Shown piece after piece: positions 9,123 through 18,315 of a DNA stretch of 64,000 nucleotides; the stretch's first letter is position 1; the number at the start of each line of letters is the position of its first letter. Both the position numbers and the translations under genes were made by a program. Source of the stretch: Paragemmobacter kunshanensis (GTDB taxonomy: Bacteria > Pseudomonadota > Alphaproteobacteria > Rhodobacterales > Rhodobacteraceae); NCBI RefSeq assembly GCF_011059185.1, contig NZ_JAALFE010000011.1:89870-153869 (forward strand). The letters are read 5' to 3'. Below the pieces are notes generated by a model that saw only the letters and a list, made by a program, of their open reading frames with translations, was not told where the DNA came from and ran no database searches.

Positions 9123-10396
9123 CGAAGGGGGCCGCGCCATCGCCTGAACCCGCTTCCGCGCCCGCCTGGTCGCTGCGGCGGCGGCTGACGCGGCGGGTGC
9201 TGGCGCTGGTGGCGGTAGGGTGGCTGGCCACGATCCTGGCGTCAGCGGTGGTGCTGGACCACGAGATGACCGAGATGTTCGACGGCGAGTTGCAGGCGCT
9301 GGTCGAGACGACGGTTCTGTATCTGGACACCGCGCAGGCAGGCAGCATCCCCCGCACTTTGGGCGTGCAGACCAGCGACAGCGAGCGTGTGCTGCGTATC
9401 CTGCCCGCGGATCAGCCCCCTGCCCCGGCGCCCTGGCCCGCGCTGGAGGGGGATGGCTTCCATGATCTGCCGGGCTGGCGCGTGTTGCGGCGCAGCGCCG
9501 AGGGGGTGGTGATCGAGGCCGCCCATGCCACCGATCTGCGGCGCGAGGAAAAGCTTGAGGCGGCCTCGGCCTTCCTTCTGCTGGCCCTGCCGCTGATCGG
9601 GTTTCTGGTCTGGGGCCTGCGGCGGATCGTGGCCGAGGCCACGGCGCCGGTCGCGCGGCTGGCGGGGGCGGTGTCGGGGCGCAGCACGGACGACCTGTCG
9701 CCGGTGGGGGCCGAGGGGCTGCCGCGGGAATTGCGGCCGCTGGCGCTGGCCTTCGACCATTATCTGGGCCGGATCGAGGCGCTGCGCCGGTCAGAGCGGG
9801 ATTTCATCGCCAATGCCGCGCATGAATTGCGCACGCCGCTGGCGGCCCTGCGCGGGCGGCTGGAGCTTTCGCCCGATCCCGATGCCGCGGCGGCGGTGGA
9901 GGCGGTGGACGGGCTGAGCCGACGGGTGGAGCGGCTGCTGCAACTGGCGCGGCAGGAAGCGGGGCTGGGCCTTGGCCGGGGGCCCTGCGACCTGCGGCGG
10001 GTGCTGGATCTGGTGGTGGCCGATCTGCGAGCGGGTGGCGGCCAGCCGATCCGGCTGGATGACGGGGATCTGGAGCGGCTGGACGTGGCGGCGGATGCGG
10101 ATGCGGTGGCGATCCTGCTGCGCAACCTGATCGAGAACGCCCAGCAGCACGGAACCGGCCCTGTCGATCTGCAATTGCGGGGCGACGGGCGACTGAGCAT
10201 CGCCAATCCCGCCGCCGTGACGGACCTGCCCGAAGGGCGCTTTGCGCGGGGGGCAGGGTCGGCGGGGCTTGGCCTTGGCCTGTCGATCTCGGAGGCGCTG
10301 GTGCGCAGCATGGGGGTGCGCATGGCGCGGCGCGCCGGGAACGGCCGGGTGCAGATCGACCTCGACTTCCCGCTTCCGCCCGACGCGGCGGCCTGA
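9119..10396 (+). CDS. Sensor histidine kinase (PmrB/QseC-like)
   Basis: A 425-residue inner-membrane kinase. It has transmembrane segments at about 20-42 and 150-172 flanking a periplasmic loop of about 105 residues, a HAMP-like linker, a HisKA box [16 protein letters not shown] (phospho-His near residue 239), an N box [13 protein letters not shown] and a G box [16 protein letters not shown]. Overlap of its ATG with the upstream stop makes it the cognate kinase of the preceding regulator. The QseC/PmrB subclass fits the short periplasmic sensor and the TCS order, regulator first. The signal sensed is not evident. Confidence 0.9.
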   Translation: MTKGAAPSPEPASAPAWSLRRRLTRRVLALVAVGWLATILASAVVLDHEMTEMFDGELQALVETTVLYLDTAQAGSIPRTLGVQTSDSERVLRILPADQPPAPAPWPALEGDGFHDLPGWRVLRRSAEGVVIEAAHATDLRREEKLEAASAFLLLALPLIGFLVWGLRRIVAEATAPVARLAGAVSGRSTDDLSPVGAEGLPRELRPLALAFDHYLGRIEALRRSERDFIANAAHELRTPLAALRGRLELSPDPDAAAAVEAVDGLSRRVERLLQLARQEAGLGLGRGPCDLRRVLDLVVADLRAGGGQPIRLDDGDLERLDVAADADAVAILLRNLIENAQQHGTGPVDLQLRGDGRLSIANPAAVTDLPEGRFARGAGSAGLGLGLSISEALVRSMGVRMARRAGNGRVQIDLDFPLPPDAAA

Positions 10397-10511
10397 GCGG
10401 CGGCGTCCCGGGGCCCGCAGCGGCGGGTTTTGGAAAAGCTTCATCAAAGTGCAGCCTGCCTGTCACCTTCCCCGCCTAGGGAGGGGGCAGTCAATTCCGA
10501 AGGGGGTTCGG

Positions 10512-11336
10512 ATGCTGCTCGATGTCAGGAATGTCTCGCGTCTGTTCGGGACGAAGGCCGCGGTCGACCGGATCAGCTTTTCGGTGGAGCGGACGGGCTT
10601 TGTCGGGGTGATCGGGCGGTCGGGGGCGGGGAAATCCACCTTCCTTCGCATGATGAACCGCCTGACCGATGCCAGCGCGGGGGAAATCCGTTTCGAGGGG
10701 CGGGATATCCTTGCCCTGCGCGGGGCCGAGATGCGGGCCTGGCAGAGCCAATGCGCGATGATCTTCCAGCAGTTCAATCTGGTGCCGCGGATGGATGTCG
10801 TCTCGAACGTGCTGCACGGGCGGCTGGCGCATCGGGCGACGCTGCCTTCGATCTTTGGCTTCTGGCCGGATGACGACGTGCTGAAGGCGCTGGCGATCCT
10901 TGACCGGCTGGGCATCGCCGAACAGGCCGCCAAGCGGGCCGAGGCGCTTTCGGGTGGGCAGCAGCAGCGCGTGGCCATTGCGCGGGCGCTGATGCAGGAT
11001 CCGAAGGTGATCCTGGCCGATGAGCCCATCGCCAGCCTTGATCCGATGAATGCCCAGGTGGTGATGGATACCCTGCGGCGCATCCATGACGAGGACAACC
11101 GCCTGGTCATCGCCAACCTGCACACGCTGGATACCGCGCGGCGCTATTGCGACCGGGTGATCGGGATGCGCGACGGGCGGATCGTCTTTGACGGCACGCC
11201 CGACCAGCTGACCACCGGCGTGGCGCGCGACATCTACGGGGCCGATGCCTCGTTTTCCGAGACGGCGACATCGACCTCGATCGAGGCGCTCGGGACGCGG
11301 GGCGACGATGCCTATGCCCGCGAATTGCTGGCCTGA
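10512..11336 (+). CDS. phnC: Phosphonate ABC transporter ATP-binding protein
   Basis: A 274-residue ABC ATPase of the PhnC family: Walker [11 protein letters not shown] (about 36-45), Q-loop in MIFQQFNLV, signature LSGGQQQR (about 147-154), Walker [14 protein letters not shown], and the PhnC-typical [15 protein letters not shown]-loop region. It powers import of phosphonates with PhnD and PhnE. ATG 10512 follows AGGGGG at suitable spacing. It is the first gene of phnCDEE and is followed by a 53-bp C-rich gap before phnD. Upstream (10397-10511) only an isolated CTGTCAC half-site of a Pho-box kind is visible. Confidence 0.95.
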   Translation: MLLDVRNVSRLFGTKAAVDRISFSVERTGFVGVIGRSGAGKSTFLRMMNRLTDASAGEIRFEGRDILALRGAEMRAWQSQCAMIFQQFNLVPRMDVVSNVLHGRLAHRATLPSIFGFWPDDDVLKALAILDRLGIAEQAAKRAEALSGGQQQRVAIARALMQDPKVILADEPIASLDPMNAQVVMDTLRRIHDEDNRLVIANLHTLDTARRYCDRVIGMRDGRIVFDGTPDQLTTGVARDIYGADASFSETATSTSIEALGTRGDDAYARELLA

Positions 11337-11389
11337 CTTCCCCCCCCCCGCGCCCCGGCGACCGGGGCCCTTTCCAGATGGAGACGAAG

Positions 11390-12289
11390 ATGAAGAAGCT
11401 GCTTGCCCTTCTTGTGGCCACCTCTGCCCTTTCCGGGGCTGCCGCCGCGCAGGAGATCGCCGAATTCAACATCGGCATCCTTGGCGGCGAGAATGCCCAG
11501 GACCGTCTGACCAACCAGGAATGCTTTCGCGTCAAGATCGAAGAGGCGCTTGGCGTTCCGGTCAAGCTTTTTGCCCCGGCCGATTATGATGGCGTGATCC
11601 AGGGCCTGCTGGGCGGGACGCTGGATTTCGGATGGCTGGGGGCCTCGGCCTATGCCAAGACCTATCTGACCGATCCCGAAGCGGTCGAGGTGCGGCTGAC
11701 CAAGCAGAATGTGGACGGCACCACCGGCTATTACGCCTTCGGCTTTGCCCGCGCCGACAGCGGCATCACCTCGATGGAAGAGGCCAAGGGCAAGACCTTT
11801 GCCTTTGCCGATCCGAACTCCACCTCGGGCTATCTGGTGCCTGCGGCGGAACTGCAGGGGCAGTTGGGCGACCTGAAGCAGTATTTCGCGGATGTGAAAT
11901 TCTCGGGCGGGCATGAGCAATCCATCGTGGGCGTCGCCAATGGCGATTTCGACGCAGGCGTGAGCTGGGCCGACGGGCTGGGCAACTGGGAGGACGGCTT
12001 CAATTCGGGGGCCTTCCGCAAGGCTTCGGATGCCGGGCTGGTGGACATGAACGATCTGGTCCAGATCTGGCAGTCGGCGCTGATCCCGGAAGGCCCGGTC
12101 GTGCTGCGCAAGGCGCTGCCAGAGGCGGTGAAGGACAAGGTCACCCAGATCGTCGCCGACCTGCACGAGACCGACAAGGACTGTGCCTATAACGTGGCGG
12201 CGGGCGAGGCGCTGGATTTCGTGCCGGTGCGGCATGAGGACTATCTGGGCATCATCGAGGCGCGCAAGCTGCAGGAAGCCTCGAACTGA
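11390..12289 (+). CDS. phnD: Phosphonate ABC transporter substrate-binding protein
   Basis: A 299-residue periplasmic binding protein with a clear signal peptide (MKKLLALLVATSALSGAAAA, cleavage after AQ near residue 21). It contains family segments FNIGILGGENAQDR and TSGYLVPAAEL near residue 146, typical of PhnD proteins that bind 2-aminoethylphosphonate and related compounds. ATG 11390 is preferred over the in-frame ATG 11378 because GGAG sits 7 bp before it and the signal peptide then begins MKK. It lies between phnC and phnE. Confidence 0.94.
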   Translation: MKKLLALLVATSALSGAAAAQEIAEFNIGILGGENAQDRLTNQECFRVKIEEALGVPVKLFAPADYDGVIQGLLGGTLDFGWLGASAYAKTYLTDPEAVEVRLTKQNVDGTTGYYAFGFARADSGITSMEEAKGKTFAFADPNSTSGYLVPAAELQGQLGDLKQYFADVKFSGGHEQSIVGVANGDFDAGVSWADGLGNWEDGFNSGAFRKASDAGLVDMNDLVQIWQSALIPEGPVVLRKALPEAVKDKVTQIVADLHETDKDCAYNVAAGEALDFVPVRHEDYLGIIEARKLQEASN

Positions 12290-12304
12290 GACGGATGCAA
12301 TCCT

Positions 12305-12330
12305 GGCCGGGCCCTGCGACGGGTCCGGCC
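12305..12330 (+). terminator. Hairpin between phnD and phnE (possible attenuator or mRNA stabiliser)
   Basis: GGCCGGGCCC-N6-GGGTCCGGCC forms a 10-bp stem with one G-U pair, 16 bp after the phnD stop, followed by GTTTCATTTC. Such hairpins after binding-protein genes often lower expression of the downstream permease genes. The T tract is short, so full termination is doubtful. Confidence 0.5.
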
Positions 12331-12350
12331 GTTTCATTTCTGGGGGGAGC

Positions 12351-13229
12351 ATGGTCGATATCGCCTTCGGACCGGAACCGGGCAAGCGCCCCGATGCGGG
12401 CACGCCCGGGGCGGCCTATCTGGCCGCGACGCGCAGGAAGCGGCTTTATGGCGGGGTTCTGTTCGTCTTCTTCGCGGCAAGCATGGCGTCCGGCTTCCTT
12501 GTGGCGCAGGAGCGCAATGCCGGGGGGTTCCTCGACGGGTTGCACCGGCTGGACGATTTTCCGGCCGAGGTTCTGACAGAGGCCTGGGACAAGCGGGCCA
12601 ACCTGCCGGGGCTGATGTGGCAGAATGCGGGATCGTTGCTGGAGACGATCAATATCGCGCTGGTCTCCACCCTGCTGGGGGTGATCGGGGCGGGGGTCCT
12701 GTCGCTGCTGATCACGCGCGGGCTGGCGCGCTGGCCGCGGCTGATCGGGCTGTTGCGCCGGGTGACCGATGCGCTGCGCGCCATCCCGGAAATCGTGATC
12801 GCGCTGGTCTTGATCTATATCCTGGGCGGCGGGCCGGTTCCGGCCATGATCGCCATCACGATCCATACGCTGGGCGTGCTGGGCAAGCTGTTTTCGGAAG
12901 TGGCGGAGAATGCCGATCTGCGACCGGTCGAGGGGCTGGCCTCGGTCGGGGCGACCTGGGCGCAGCGGATGTGGTTCGGGGTGATCCCGCAGGTGGCGCC
13001 GAACTGGCTGTCCTATGCGCTGCTCAGGCTGGAGATCAACCTGCGGGCCTCGGCCATCCTGGGTTTCGTGGGGGCCGGGGGTATCGGATACGAGCTGAAG
13101 ATCGCGATGCAATGGGGCGGCGGGCGCTATGACCAGGTCGTCGCGATCTTCCTGCTGCTGTTCCTGACCATCGTGGTGATCGACCGGCTGTCGGATCACT
13201 GGCGGCACCGGCTTGTGAAAGGGTCCTGA
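12351..13229 (+). CDS. phnE: Phosphonate ABC transporter permease (first PhnE)
   Basis: A 292-residue inner-membrane permease with about six predicted hydrophobic segments. The EAA loop is visible near residues 190-210 (PVEGLASVGATWAQRM), followed by FVGAGGIGYELKIAMQ, both typical of PhnE. ATG 12351 has GGGGGGAG immediately upstream. It is separated by 2 bp from a second, longer PhnE, so the two probably form a heterodimeric channel with PhnC. Confidence 0.93.
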   Translation: MVDIAFGPEPGKRPDAGTPGAAYLAATRRKRLYGGVLFVFFAASMASGFLVAQERNAGGFLDGLHRLDDFPAEVLTEAWDKRANLPGLMWQNAGSLLETINIALVSTLLGVIGAGVLSLLITRGLARWPRLIGLLRRVTDALRAIPEIVIALVLIYILGGGPVPAMIAITIHTLGVLGKLFSEVAENADLRPVEGLASVGATWAQRMWFGVIPQVAPNWLSYALLRLEINLRASAILGFVGAGGIGYELKIAMQWGGGRYDQVVAIFLLLFLTIVVIDRLSDHWRHRLVKGS

Positions 13230-13231
13230 CC

Positions 13232-14557
13232 ATGACCACCATTCCCTATGCCCCGTCGGGGGCAGAGGCGCTGCTGGACAGGCTGCGCCGCCGCCGCAGG
13301 ATCGCGTTGGCGATCCCGGCGCTGCTGCTGGTCTATCTGGGCTATGTCGTGCTGGCCTTTGACATTCCGGGCCTTGCCCAGCGCGCGCGGATGGAGAATG
13401 CCGCGATCCTGCTGTCGGATTTCCTGTCGCACAAGGTGCATGTCACCCGCGACAATCGCAGCGGCGCGGTCAGCGCCGCCGTCGAGGGCGAGGCGAAGGG
13501 GCGCTATCCCGACGGCAGCTATCCCGACTGGGTGCGCGTGCAGGGCGCAGTCACGACCATTGATCTGGGCGCGGGCCATGTCGTGACCTATGATCCGGCG
13601 GGGGCGCGCTATGTGGTGCCGGGATACGGGACCATCGACATCGCCCCGGAAGGCGGCGGTCTGCGGCTGACCGCGCCGCTGCCCCTGCCCGACTGGATCA
13701 GCGCAACGGACAACCGCGTCTCGGTGACCACGGCGCAGGGCCGTTTCGCCTATACCCGCGCGAAGGTGGAGACCTTCCGCTATTTCCCGGGGTGGGAGCT
13801 GTTCTTCTTCACGCTGGACAGCCCCTTTCACGGCAAGGGGCCGCTGGAACTGGCCGGGCTGGTGCTGTGGGGAGAGAGGGTCGATCCGGCGCGCGCCAAT
13901 ATCGCGGCCATGGCAGGGGATTTCTGGTTCAACCCGATGTGGCGGCATGGCGATGTGGCCTGGGCGATCTTCGAGACGATGCTGATGGCGATCCTTGGCA
14001 CTTTCGGGGCGGCGGTGCTGTCGCTGCCCCTGGCCTTTCTGGCGGCGCGCGGTGTCAATCCGCTGGGCCCTGCCCGCTTTGCCCTGCGCCGCGTCTTCGA
14101 TTTCGTGCGCGGGGTGGACGGGCTGATCTGGACGATCATCCTGTCGCGCGCCTGGGGGCCGGGGCCGATGACGGGGGCGCTGGCGATCCTGATCACGGAT
14201 ATGGGCAGTTTCGGCAAGACGTTCTCGGAAGCGGTGGAGAACATCGACGAGAAGCAGGTCGAGGGCATCCGGTCGACCGGCGCAAACGGCGTGCAGCGGG
14301 CGCGGTTCGGGATGCTGCCGCAGATCCTGCCGGTGTTGCTGTCGCAGGTTCTTTATGCGCTGGAATCGAACACCCGCAGCGCGACGGTGGTGGGGGCCAT
14401 TGTCGGCGGCGGGATCGGGCTGCTGCTGACCCAGGCGATCCAGACCCAGAAGGACTGGGAGGAGGTCTGTTATTACATGGTGCTGATCGTGCTGATGGTG
14501 ATGGCGATGGACAGCCTTTCGGGCTGGTTGCGCCGCAAGCTGATCAAGGGGGCGTGA
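13232..14557 (+). CDS. phnE: Phosphonate ABC transporter permease (second PhnE, long form)
   Basis: A 441-residue permease. An N-terminal membrane helix (about 22-44) is followed by an extracytoplasmic insertion of roughly 190 residues not present in the first PhnE; the standard membrane domain then starts near residue 245, with EAA loop KQVEGIRSTGANGVQRA (about 340-356). Long second PhnE subunits of this kind are common in alphaproteobacterial phnCDEE operons. Its stop overlaps the next ATG (TGATG at 14555-14559). Confidence 0.92.
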   Translation: MTTIPYAPSGAEALLDRLRRRRRIALAIPALLLVYLGYVVLAFDIPGLAQRARMENAAILLSDFLSHKVHVTRDNRSGAVSAAVEGEAKGRYPDGSYPDWVRVQGAVTTIDLGAGHVVTYDPAGARYVVPGYGTIDIAPEGGGLRLTAPLPLPDWISATDNRVSVTTAQGRFAYTRAKVETFRYFPGWELFFFTLDSPFHGKGPLELAGLVLWGERVDPARANIAAMAGDFWFNPMWRHGDVAWAIFETMLMAILGTFGAAVLSLPLAFLAARGVNPLGPARFALRRVFDFVRGVDGLIWTIILSRAWGPGPMTGALAILITDMGSFGKTFSEAVENIDEKQVEGIRSTGANGVQRARFGMLPQILPVLLSQVLYALESNTRSATVVGAIVGGGIGLLLTQAIQTQKDWEEVCYYMVLIVLMVMAMDSLSGWLRRKLIKGA

Positions 14558-15180
14558 TGCCGAAGCTTTCCGCAACCGACCCCCTGCTGCATCCCGGCGC
14601 GACGGTGGAGAACGCCACCTTCGGCGCATGGGTGGAGATCGGCGCGGGCGCGCGTGTCCTGAATTCCAGCTTCGGGGACTATGCCTATTGCGACCGCTTC
14701 GCCGATATCGCGAATACCTCGGTGGGGCAGTTCTCGAACATCGCGGCGATGACGCGGATCGGGCCGACCGACCATCCCTTCAGCCATGCCGCGCAGCATC
14801 ATTTCCTGTATCGTTCGAGCTATTACTGGGAGGATGCGTCGGATGACGATGCCTTCTTCGCCGCCCGCGCGGCGCGGCGCACGGTGCTGGGCGCGGATTG
14901 CTGAATCGGCCATGGCGCGATCATCAAGCCCGAGGTGACGGTGGGCATCGGTGCCATCGTGGCGGCGGGGGCGGTGGTGACGCGGGATGTCGCGCCCTTC
15001 ATGATCGTCGCGGGCGTGCCGGCCCAACCACTGCGCGCGCGCTTTGCGCCCGGGGTGATCGACCGCCTGCTGGCGCTGGCCTGGTGGGACTGGGACCATG
15101 CGCGCTTGCGCGCGGCGCTGGCCGATTTCCGCAGGCTGAGGGCGGAAGAATTCCTCGACCGTCACGAAGGCGCGACCTGA
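14557..15180 (+). pseudogene. Phosphonate-locus hexapeptide-repeat acyltransferase interrupted by an in-frame TGA
   Basis: One continuous frame of 208 codons from ATG 14557 to TGA 15180 is broken only by TGA at 14902-14904 (codon 116). The part before the stop has left-handed beta-helix repeats (PGATVENATFGAWVEIGAG). The part after it continues the same fold (IGHGAIIKPEVTVGIGAIVAAGAVVTRDVAPFMIVAGVPA, seen in pieces) and has the usual C-terminal helix. In related transferases a Trp precedes the IGHGAII segment, so TGG to TGA is the simplest explanation. This is the transferase-hexapeptide family found in phosphonate operons. Either a recent nonsense mutation or a base-call error; truncated and split products are also possible. 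Confidence 0.8.
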
Positions 15181-15181
15181 C

Positions 15182-16390
15182 CTATTCGGCAGCCAGTCGG
15201 GCCAGGTCTGGCAGGCGCAGGAAGCGCTCTGCCACCCGGCCTGCGAGATGTGACAGCCGCCCGCCTGCAATGGTTGCCACCACCTCGCGGCGGGCCGGAT
15301 CGACGATGGCCAGATCGGCGCGCAGCCCTTCGGCGATGGTGCCACGATCCACCATGCGCAACACCCGCGTCGGACCCGAGGACACCAGAGCCCAGGCCCG
15401 GGCAAAGGGCAGGATCCCGTCATCGGCCAGCCGCCAGGGCGCCAGCGGCAGGGCGGGCATGTGGTAATCCGACAGAAGCCCGTCGCAGGCCCCGGCGCGG
15501 ATCAGCTCGGCCGCCGCGACATTGCCCGCCTGCGAGCCGCCGCGCACCACATTGGGCGCACCCAGAAGGACCGGATCGCCTGCCGCGCGGGCAGCGGCGG
15601 CGGCGCGGCGGGTGGTCGGGAATTCCGCCACGCGCGCGCCGATCATGCGATAGACCTCGCGGGTTTCGGCATCGGGATCGTCATGGCTGCCATAGGTGAC
15701 ACCCAGCCTGTCGAAGGCATCGGCCATCAGGCAAAGAGCGCGCGGCACCTGCCGGGCGGCAAGGCGCGCGGCCTCCATCCTTGCGGTGAGCGCGGCGGTA
15801 TCCAGCCCGGCCTTCCGCGCCCAATGGGCAAAGGCATCGGGGTTGTCGCGCCGCATGCGGAAGCCTTCTTCCAGATGATCATTGAAGATGACGTAATCGA
15901 CGCGGAAGCGTTCCACGGCGGCGATCAGGCGCGGCGCTTCGGCCACGAGATGGGTTTCGGCGCGCAGTTGCACGCGCAGATCCGTCAGCGCCCGGGCGCG
16001 ATGATCCAGCACCGCCTGCATCAGGGTTTCGGCCTGATCGGGGCCACGCAGGCCGCCTTCCCAGCTCCAGCCCTGGGCGAGATAGGCGGTGGTGATGCCA
16101 TGGGCCGCGGCCTCGCGATCCACGGCGTCCAGCGCGGCGGTCAGCGGGAAGGCCGCGCCGGGGCGGGGAAACAGCTGGCGTTCGAAGCCGTCGCCATGCA
16201 GGTCGATGATGCCGGGCAGGAGGAGGAAGCCCGAGAGATCGACCGCAGGCAGGCCCTGCCCCTGCGCGCCCTGCGCCGCGACGATCTGGCCTGCCGCAAT
16301 CCCGACGGGGCGCGGAACGAGAGTGTCGCCGGTCAGGACCTCGGCACCGGTCAGGCAGAGCGGGGGCAGGAAGGGCGGCATGGTGATCAT
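15182..16390 (-). CDS. phnM: PhnM-like amidohydrolase (divergent paralogue)
   Basis: A 402-residue amidohydrolase of the PhnM family (alpha-D-ribose 1-methylphosphonate 5-triphosphate diphosphatase). The metal motif is DLHGDGFERQ (about residue 60) rather than HTDNLE. Later motifs are FNDHLEEGF, YGSHDDPDAET, AEFPTTRRAA and GAPNVVRGGSQAGNVAA, all with clear counterparts in canonical PhnM. A second PhnM is encoded at 23617-24759. The start at 16390 is tentative, and an in-frame ATG at 16381 is an alternative. It lies downstream of phnF on the same strand and converges with the broken acyltransferase gene. It may be a true PhnM with redundant function or act on another phosphonate intermediate. 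Confidence 0.82.
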   Translation of the reverse strand: MITMPPFLPPLCLTGAEVLTGDTLVPRPVGIAAGQIVAAQGAQGQGLPAVDLSGFLLLPGIIDLHGDGFERQLFPRPGAAFPLTAALDAVDREAAAHGITTAYLAQGWSWEGGLRGPDQAETLMQAVLDHRARALTDLRVQLRAETHLVAEAPRLIAAVERFRVDYVIFNDHLEEGFRMRRDNPDAFAHWARKAGLDTAALTARMEAARLAARQVPRALCLMADAFDRLGVTYGSHDDPDAETREVYRMIGARVAEFPTTRRAAAAARAAGDPVLLGAPNVVRGGSQAGNVAAAELIRAGACDGLLSDYHMPALPLAPWRLADDGILPFARAWALVSSGPTRVLRMVDRGTIAEGLRADLAIVDPARREVVATIAGGRLSHLAGRVAERFLRLPDLARLAAE

Positions 16391-16436
16391 CCGGAGGTTG
16401 CGGTTCGCCTGTGGATAACCGGGCCATGCAACATGG

Positions 16437-17153
16437 CTATGACGATGCGTCGTCACCGATGGTGAGCGAGACGCGATCCCCGGCGAACCATGTGGTGCCG
16501 TATTCCACGGGCCGCCCGGCGGGATCGACATTGATCGCCACGGCCCGCAGGATGGGCGCGCCTTCGGGCAGGTGCAGACGCAGCGCCAGCACCGCCCGGG
16601 CCGATTTGGCCGTAAGCCGGGTGACGGCGCGGGTATAATCGGCCACGCCGCAGGCCGCCAGCGCCGCGGTGACCGAGTTGCCCTGCCGCAGCGCCTCGGG
16701 CAGGCCATCAAGCCAGCCGGGAAAGACCGAGCGGAAGGCGGCGAGCGGCTGGCCATCCGCGCTGGAGACGCCCTCGACGACATGGACAGGGTCGCCGGGG
16801 GCAAGCGCCAGCGCCTCGGCCTCGGCCCGGTCGGCGGGGTGGGTTTCGATCCGGGTCAACTGGCGCGAGGGCACCTGCCCCTGAGCCTCGACCGCCTGGT
16901 GAAAGCGGACGCGGCGGCCCAGCGGATAATCGACCGGGCGCGCGGTGACGAAGACCCCTGCCCCGCGCCGGGCATGGACTAGGCCGCGCGCGGCCAGATC
17001 GGCCAGCGCATGGCGGACGGTGTGGCGGTTCACCCCGAACCGCGCGGCAAGGTCGGCCTCGGTCGGCAGGCGGTCGCCGGGGCGGGCATGGCCGCGGGCG
17101 ATTTCCTGCGCCAGGGTTTCGGCAATCTCGTGCCAGATCGCCGGTCTGCCCAT
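16437..17153 (-). CDS. phnF: PhnF, GntR/HutC-family phosphonate regulator
   Basis: A 238-residue transcription factor with an N-terminal winged helix (residues 8-75; RLPTEADLAARFGVNRHTVR is the recognition region) and a C-terminal UTRA effector domain (about 95-235). This architecture, divergent from phnG and beside a PhnM homologue, is that of PhnF, which represses or tunes C-P lyase genes in response to a phosphonate or phosphate-linked ligand. It reads away from phnG across a 107-bp control region. Confidence 0.9.
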   Translation of the reverse strand: MGRPAIWHEIAETLAQEIARGHARPGDRLPTEADLAARFGVNRHTVRHALADLAARGLVHARRGAGVFVTARPVDYPLGRRVRFHQAVEAQGQVPSRQLTRIETHPADRAEAEALALAPGDPVHVVEGVSSADGQPLAAFRSVFPGWLDGLPEALRQGNSVTAALAACGVADYTRAVTRLTAKSARAVLALRLHLPEGAPILRAVAINVDPAGRPVEYGTTWFAGDRVSLTIGDDASS

Positions 17154-17260
17154 CTGCCCCCCGCCATCGTCATGGAAGTTTCACCAAAGCTTCGCACCGG
17201 CGACATGCGGCCTGCGCTATAGGGATTTGTATAGTTGTCTATAAATGGCGGCAAGCCCTG
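17154..17260. promoter_or_regulatory. phnF-phnG divergent control region with TATAG/CTATA inverted repeats
   Basis: TATAG-TTGT-CTATA at 17230-17243 is a perfect inverted repeat; a further CTATA at 17217-17221 makes a second inverted pair with the central TATAG (8-bp spacing). HutC-subfamily regulators bind AT-cored palindromes of this general kind (GT-N-TA-N-AC), so this is a likely PhnF operator, overlapping the probable -10 region of phnG. A weak Pho-box-like pair, TCGTCAT-N4-GTTTCAC (17167-17184), lies upstream. Both assignments are by eye. Confidence 0.55.
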
Positions 17261-17749
17261 ATGTCCGACACTGGCCCTGATCCCGAAACGCCTCCTGAAA
17301 GCGCGGCCGATGCACCGCCGATGTCGCGGCAGGGCTGGATGTCGCTTTTGGCCCGGGCGCGGCCCGCGCGGCTTGCCGCGCTGTTCCCCGCGCCCTTGCC
17401 CGCGCATGATCTGCTGCGCGCGCCTGAAATCGGGTCAGTGATGGTGCAGGGGCGGATCGGCGGGACAGGGGCACCCTTCAATCTGGGCGAAATGACGGTG
17501 ACGCGCTGTTCGCTGCGCATCGCCTCGGGCGCGGTGGGCCATGCCTATGTTCAGGGGCGCGACCGCGACCATGCCCTGCGGGCAGCGCTGATCGACGCGC
17601 TGATGCAGACCGAAGCGGCGGAGGTGCTGCGGGTGCGATGCTTGGCCCCGCTGGCACGGGACGAGGCCGCGCGGCGACAGGTGGCGGCCGAGAAGGCGGC
17701 GGCGACGAAGGTCGAATTCTTCACCATGGTCAGGGGAGAGGACAGATGA
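17261..17749 (+). CDS. phnG: C-P lyase subunit PhnG
   Basis: A 162-residue protein. The conserved core (residues about 25-160) starts at RQGWMSLLARA and includes GSVMVQGRIGGTGAPFNLGEMTVTRC, in two stretches, which is the PhnG hallmark. An extra N-terminal tail of about 22 acidic/proline residues is present. PhnG pairs with PhnH, I and J in the membrane-independent C-P lyase core complex that makes ribosyl-triphosphate phosphonates. The stop overlaps the phnH ATG (ATGA at 17746-17749). Confidence 0.94.
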   Translation: MSDTGPDPETPPESAADAPPMSRQGWMSLLARARPARLAALFPAPLPAHDLLRAPEIGSVMVQGRIGGTGAPFNLGEMTVTRCSLRIASGAVGHAYVQGRDRDHALRAALIDALMQTEAAEVLRVRCLAPLARDEAARRQVAAEKAAATKVEFFTMVRGEDR

Positions 17750-18315
17750 CGCCCGAAGCGCTTGCCGGTGGCTTTGCCCGGCCCGCGGAAGAGGCCGCGC
17801 GCGGCTTTCGCGGGCTGCTGGAGGTTCTGGCGCGGCCGGGGCTGATCCTGCGGCTGGGGGGGGCTGCGCCCCCGGCACCGCTGGGGGCCGCTGCGGGGGT
17901 GCTGGCGCTGGTGCTGCTCGACCGGACGACGCCGGTCCATCTGGCGGGGGGGCATGATTGCCCCGACCTGCGCGACTGGCTGGCCTTTCACTGCGGCGCG
18001 CCGCTGGTCGGGGCAGAGGAGGCGGCCTTCGCCTTTGGCCGCTGGGAGGATCTGCACCCTGTCGCGCGCTTTGCCATCGGCACGCCCGACTATCCCGACC
18101 GGGCGGCCACGCTGGTGATCGATTGCCCGCGGCTGGAGGCAGAGGGCGCGCGCCTGCGCGGCCCGGGCATTCGCGGCGAGGCGCGGCTGTCGCTGCCCGA
18201 GATCGCCGCCTTCCGCGCCAACCGGGCGCGGTTCCCGCTGGGGTTTGATGCCTTTCTGACCTGTGGCGACCGGATCGCCGGCCTGCCCCGATCAACCCGC
18301 GTGGAGGACGTCTGA
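17746..18315 (+). CDS. phnH: C-P lyase subunit PhnH
   Basis: A 189-residue PhnH. It has LAGGFARPAEEAARGFRGLLE at the N terminus (residues 4-24), the family pattern for the start of this PLP-transferase-like fold without PLP, and GPGIRGEARLSLPEI near residue 142. It forms a subunit of the PhnGHI(J) complex. Translation is coupled to phnG upstream and phnI downstream (stop TGA 18313-18315 shares its A with the phnI ATG). Confidence 0.93.
   Translation: MTPEALAGGFARPAEEAARGFRGLLEVLARPGLILRLGGAAPPAPLGAAAGVLALVLLDRTTPVHLAGGHDCPDLRDWLAFHCGAPLVGAEEAAFAFGRWEDLHPVARFAIGTPDYPDRAATLVIDCPRLEAEGARLRGPGIRGEARLSLPEIAAFRANRARFPLGFDAFLTCGDRIAGLPRSTRVEDV

Noticed and set aside
10470..10480. CTGTCAC upstream of phnC as a Pho box
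   Set aside because: Only one half-site is present; no second repeat is found 11 bp to either side.
14902..14904. TGA read as selenocysteine or tryptophan
   Set aside because: No SECIS-like hairpin was evident after the codon, the family has no selenocysteine, and many genes in the window end with TGA. A nonsense mutation or base error is simpler.
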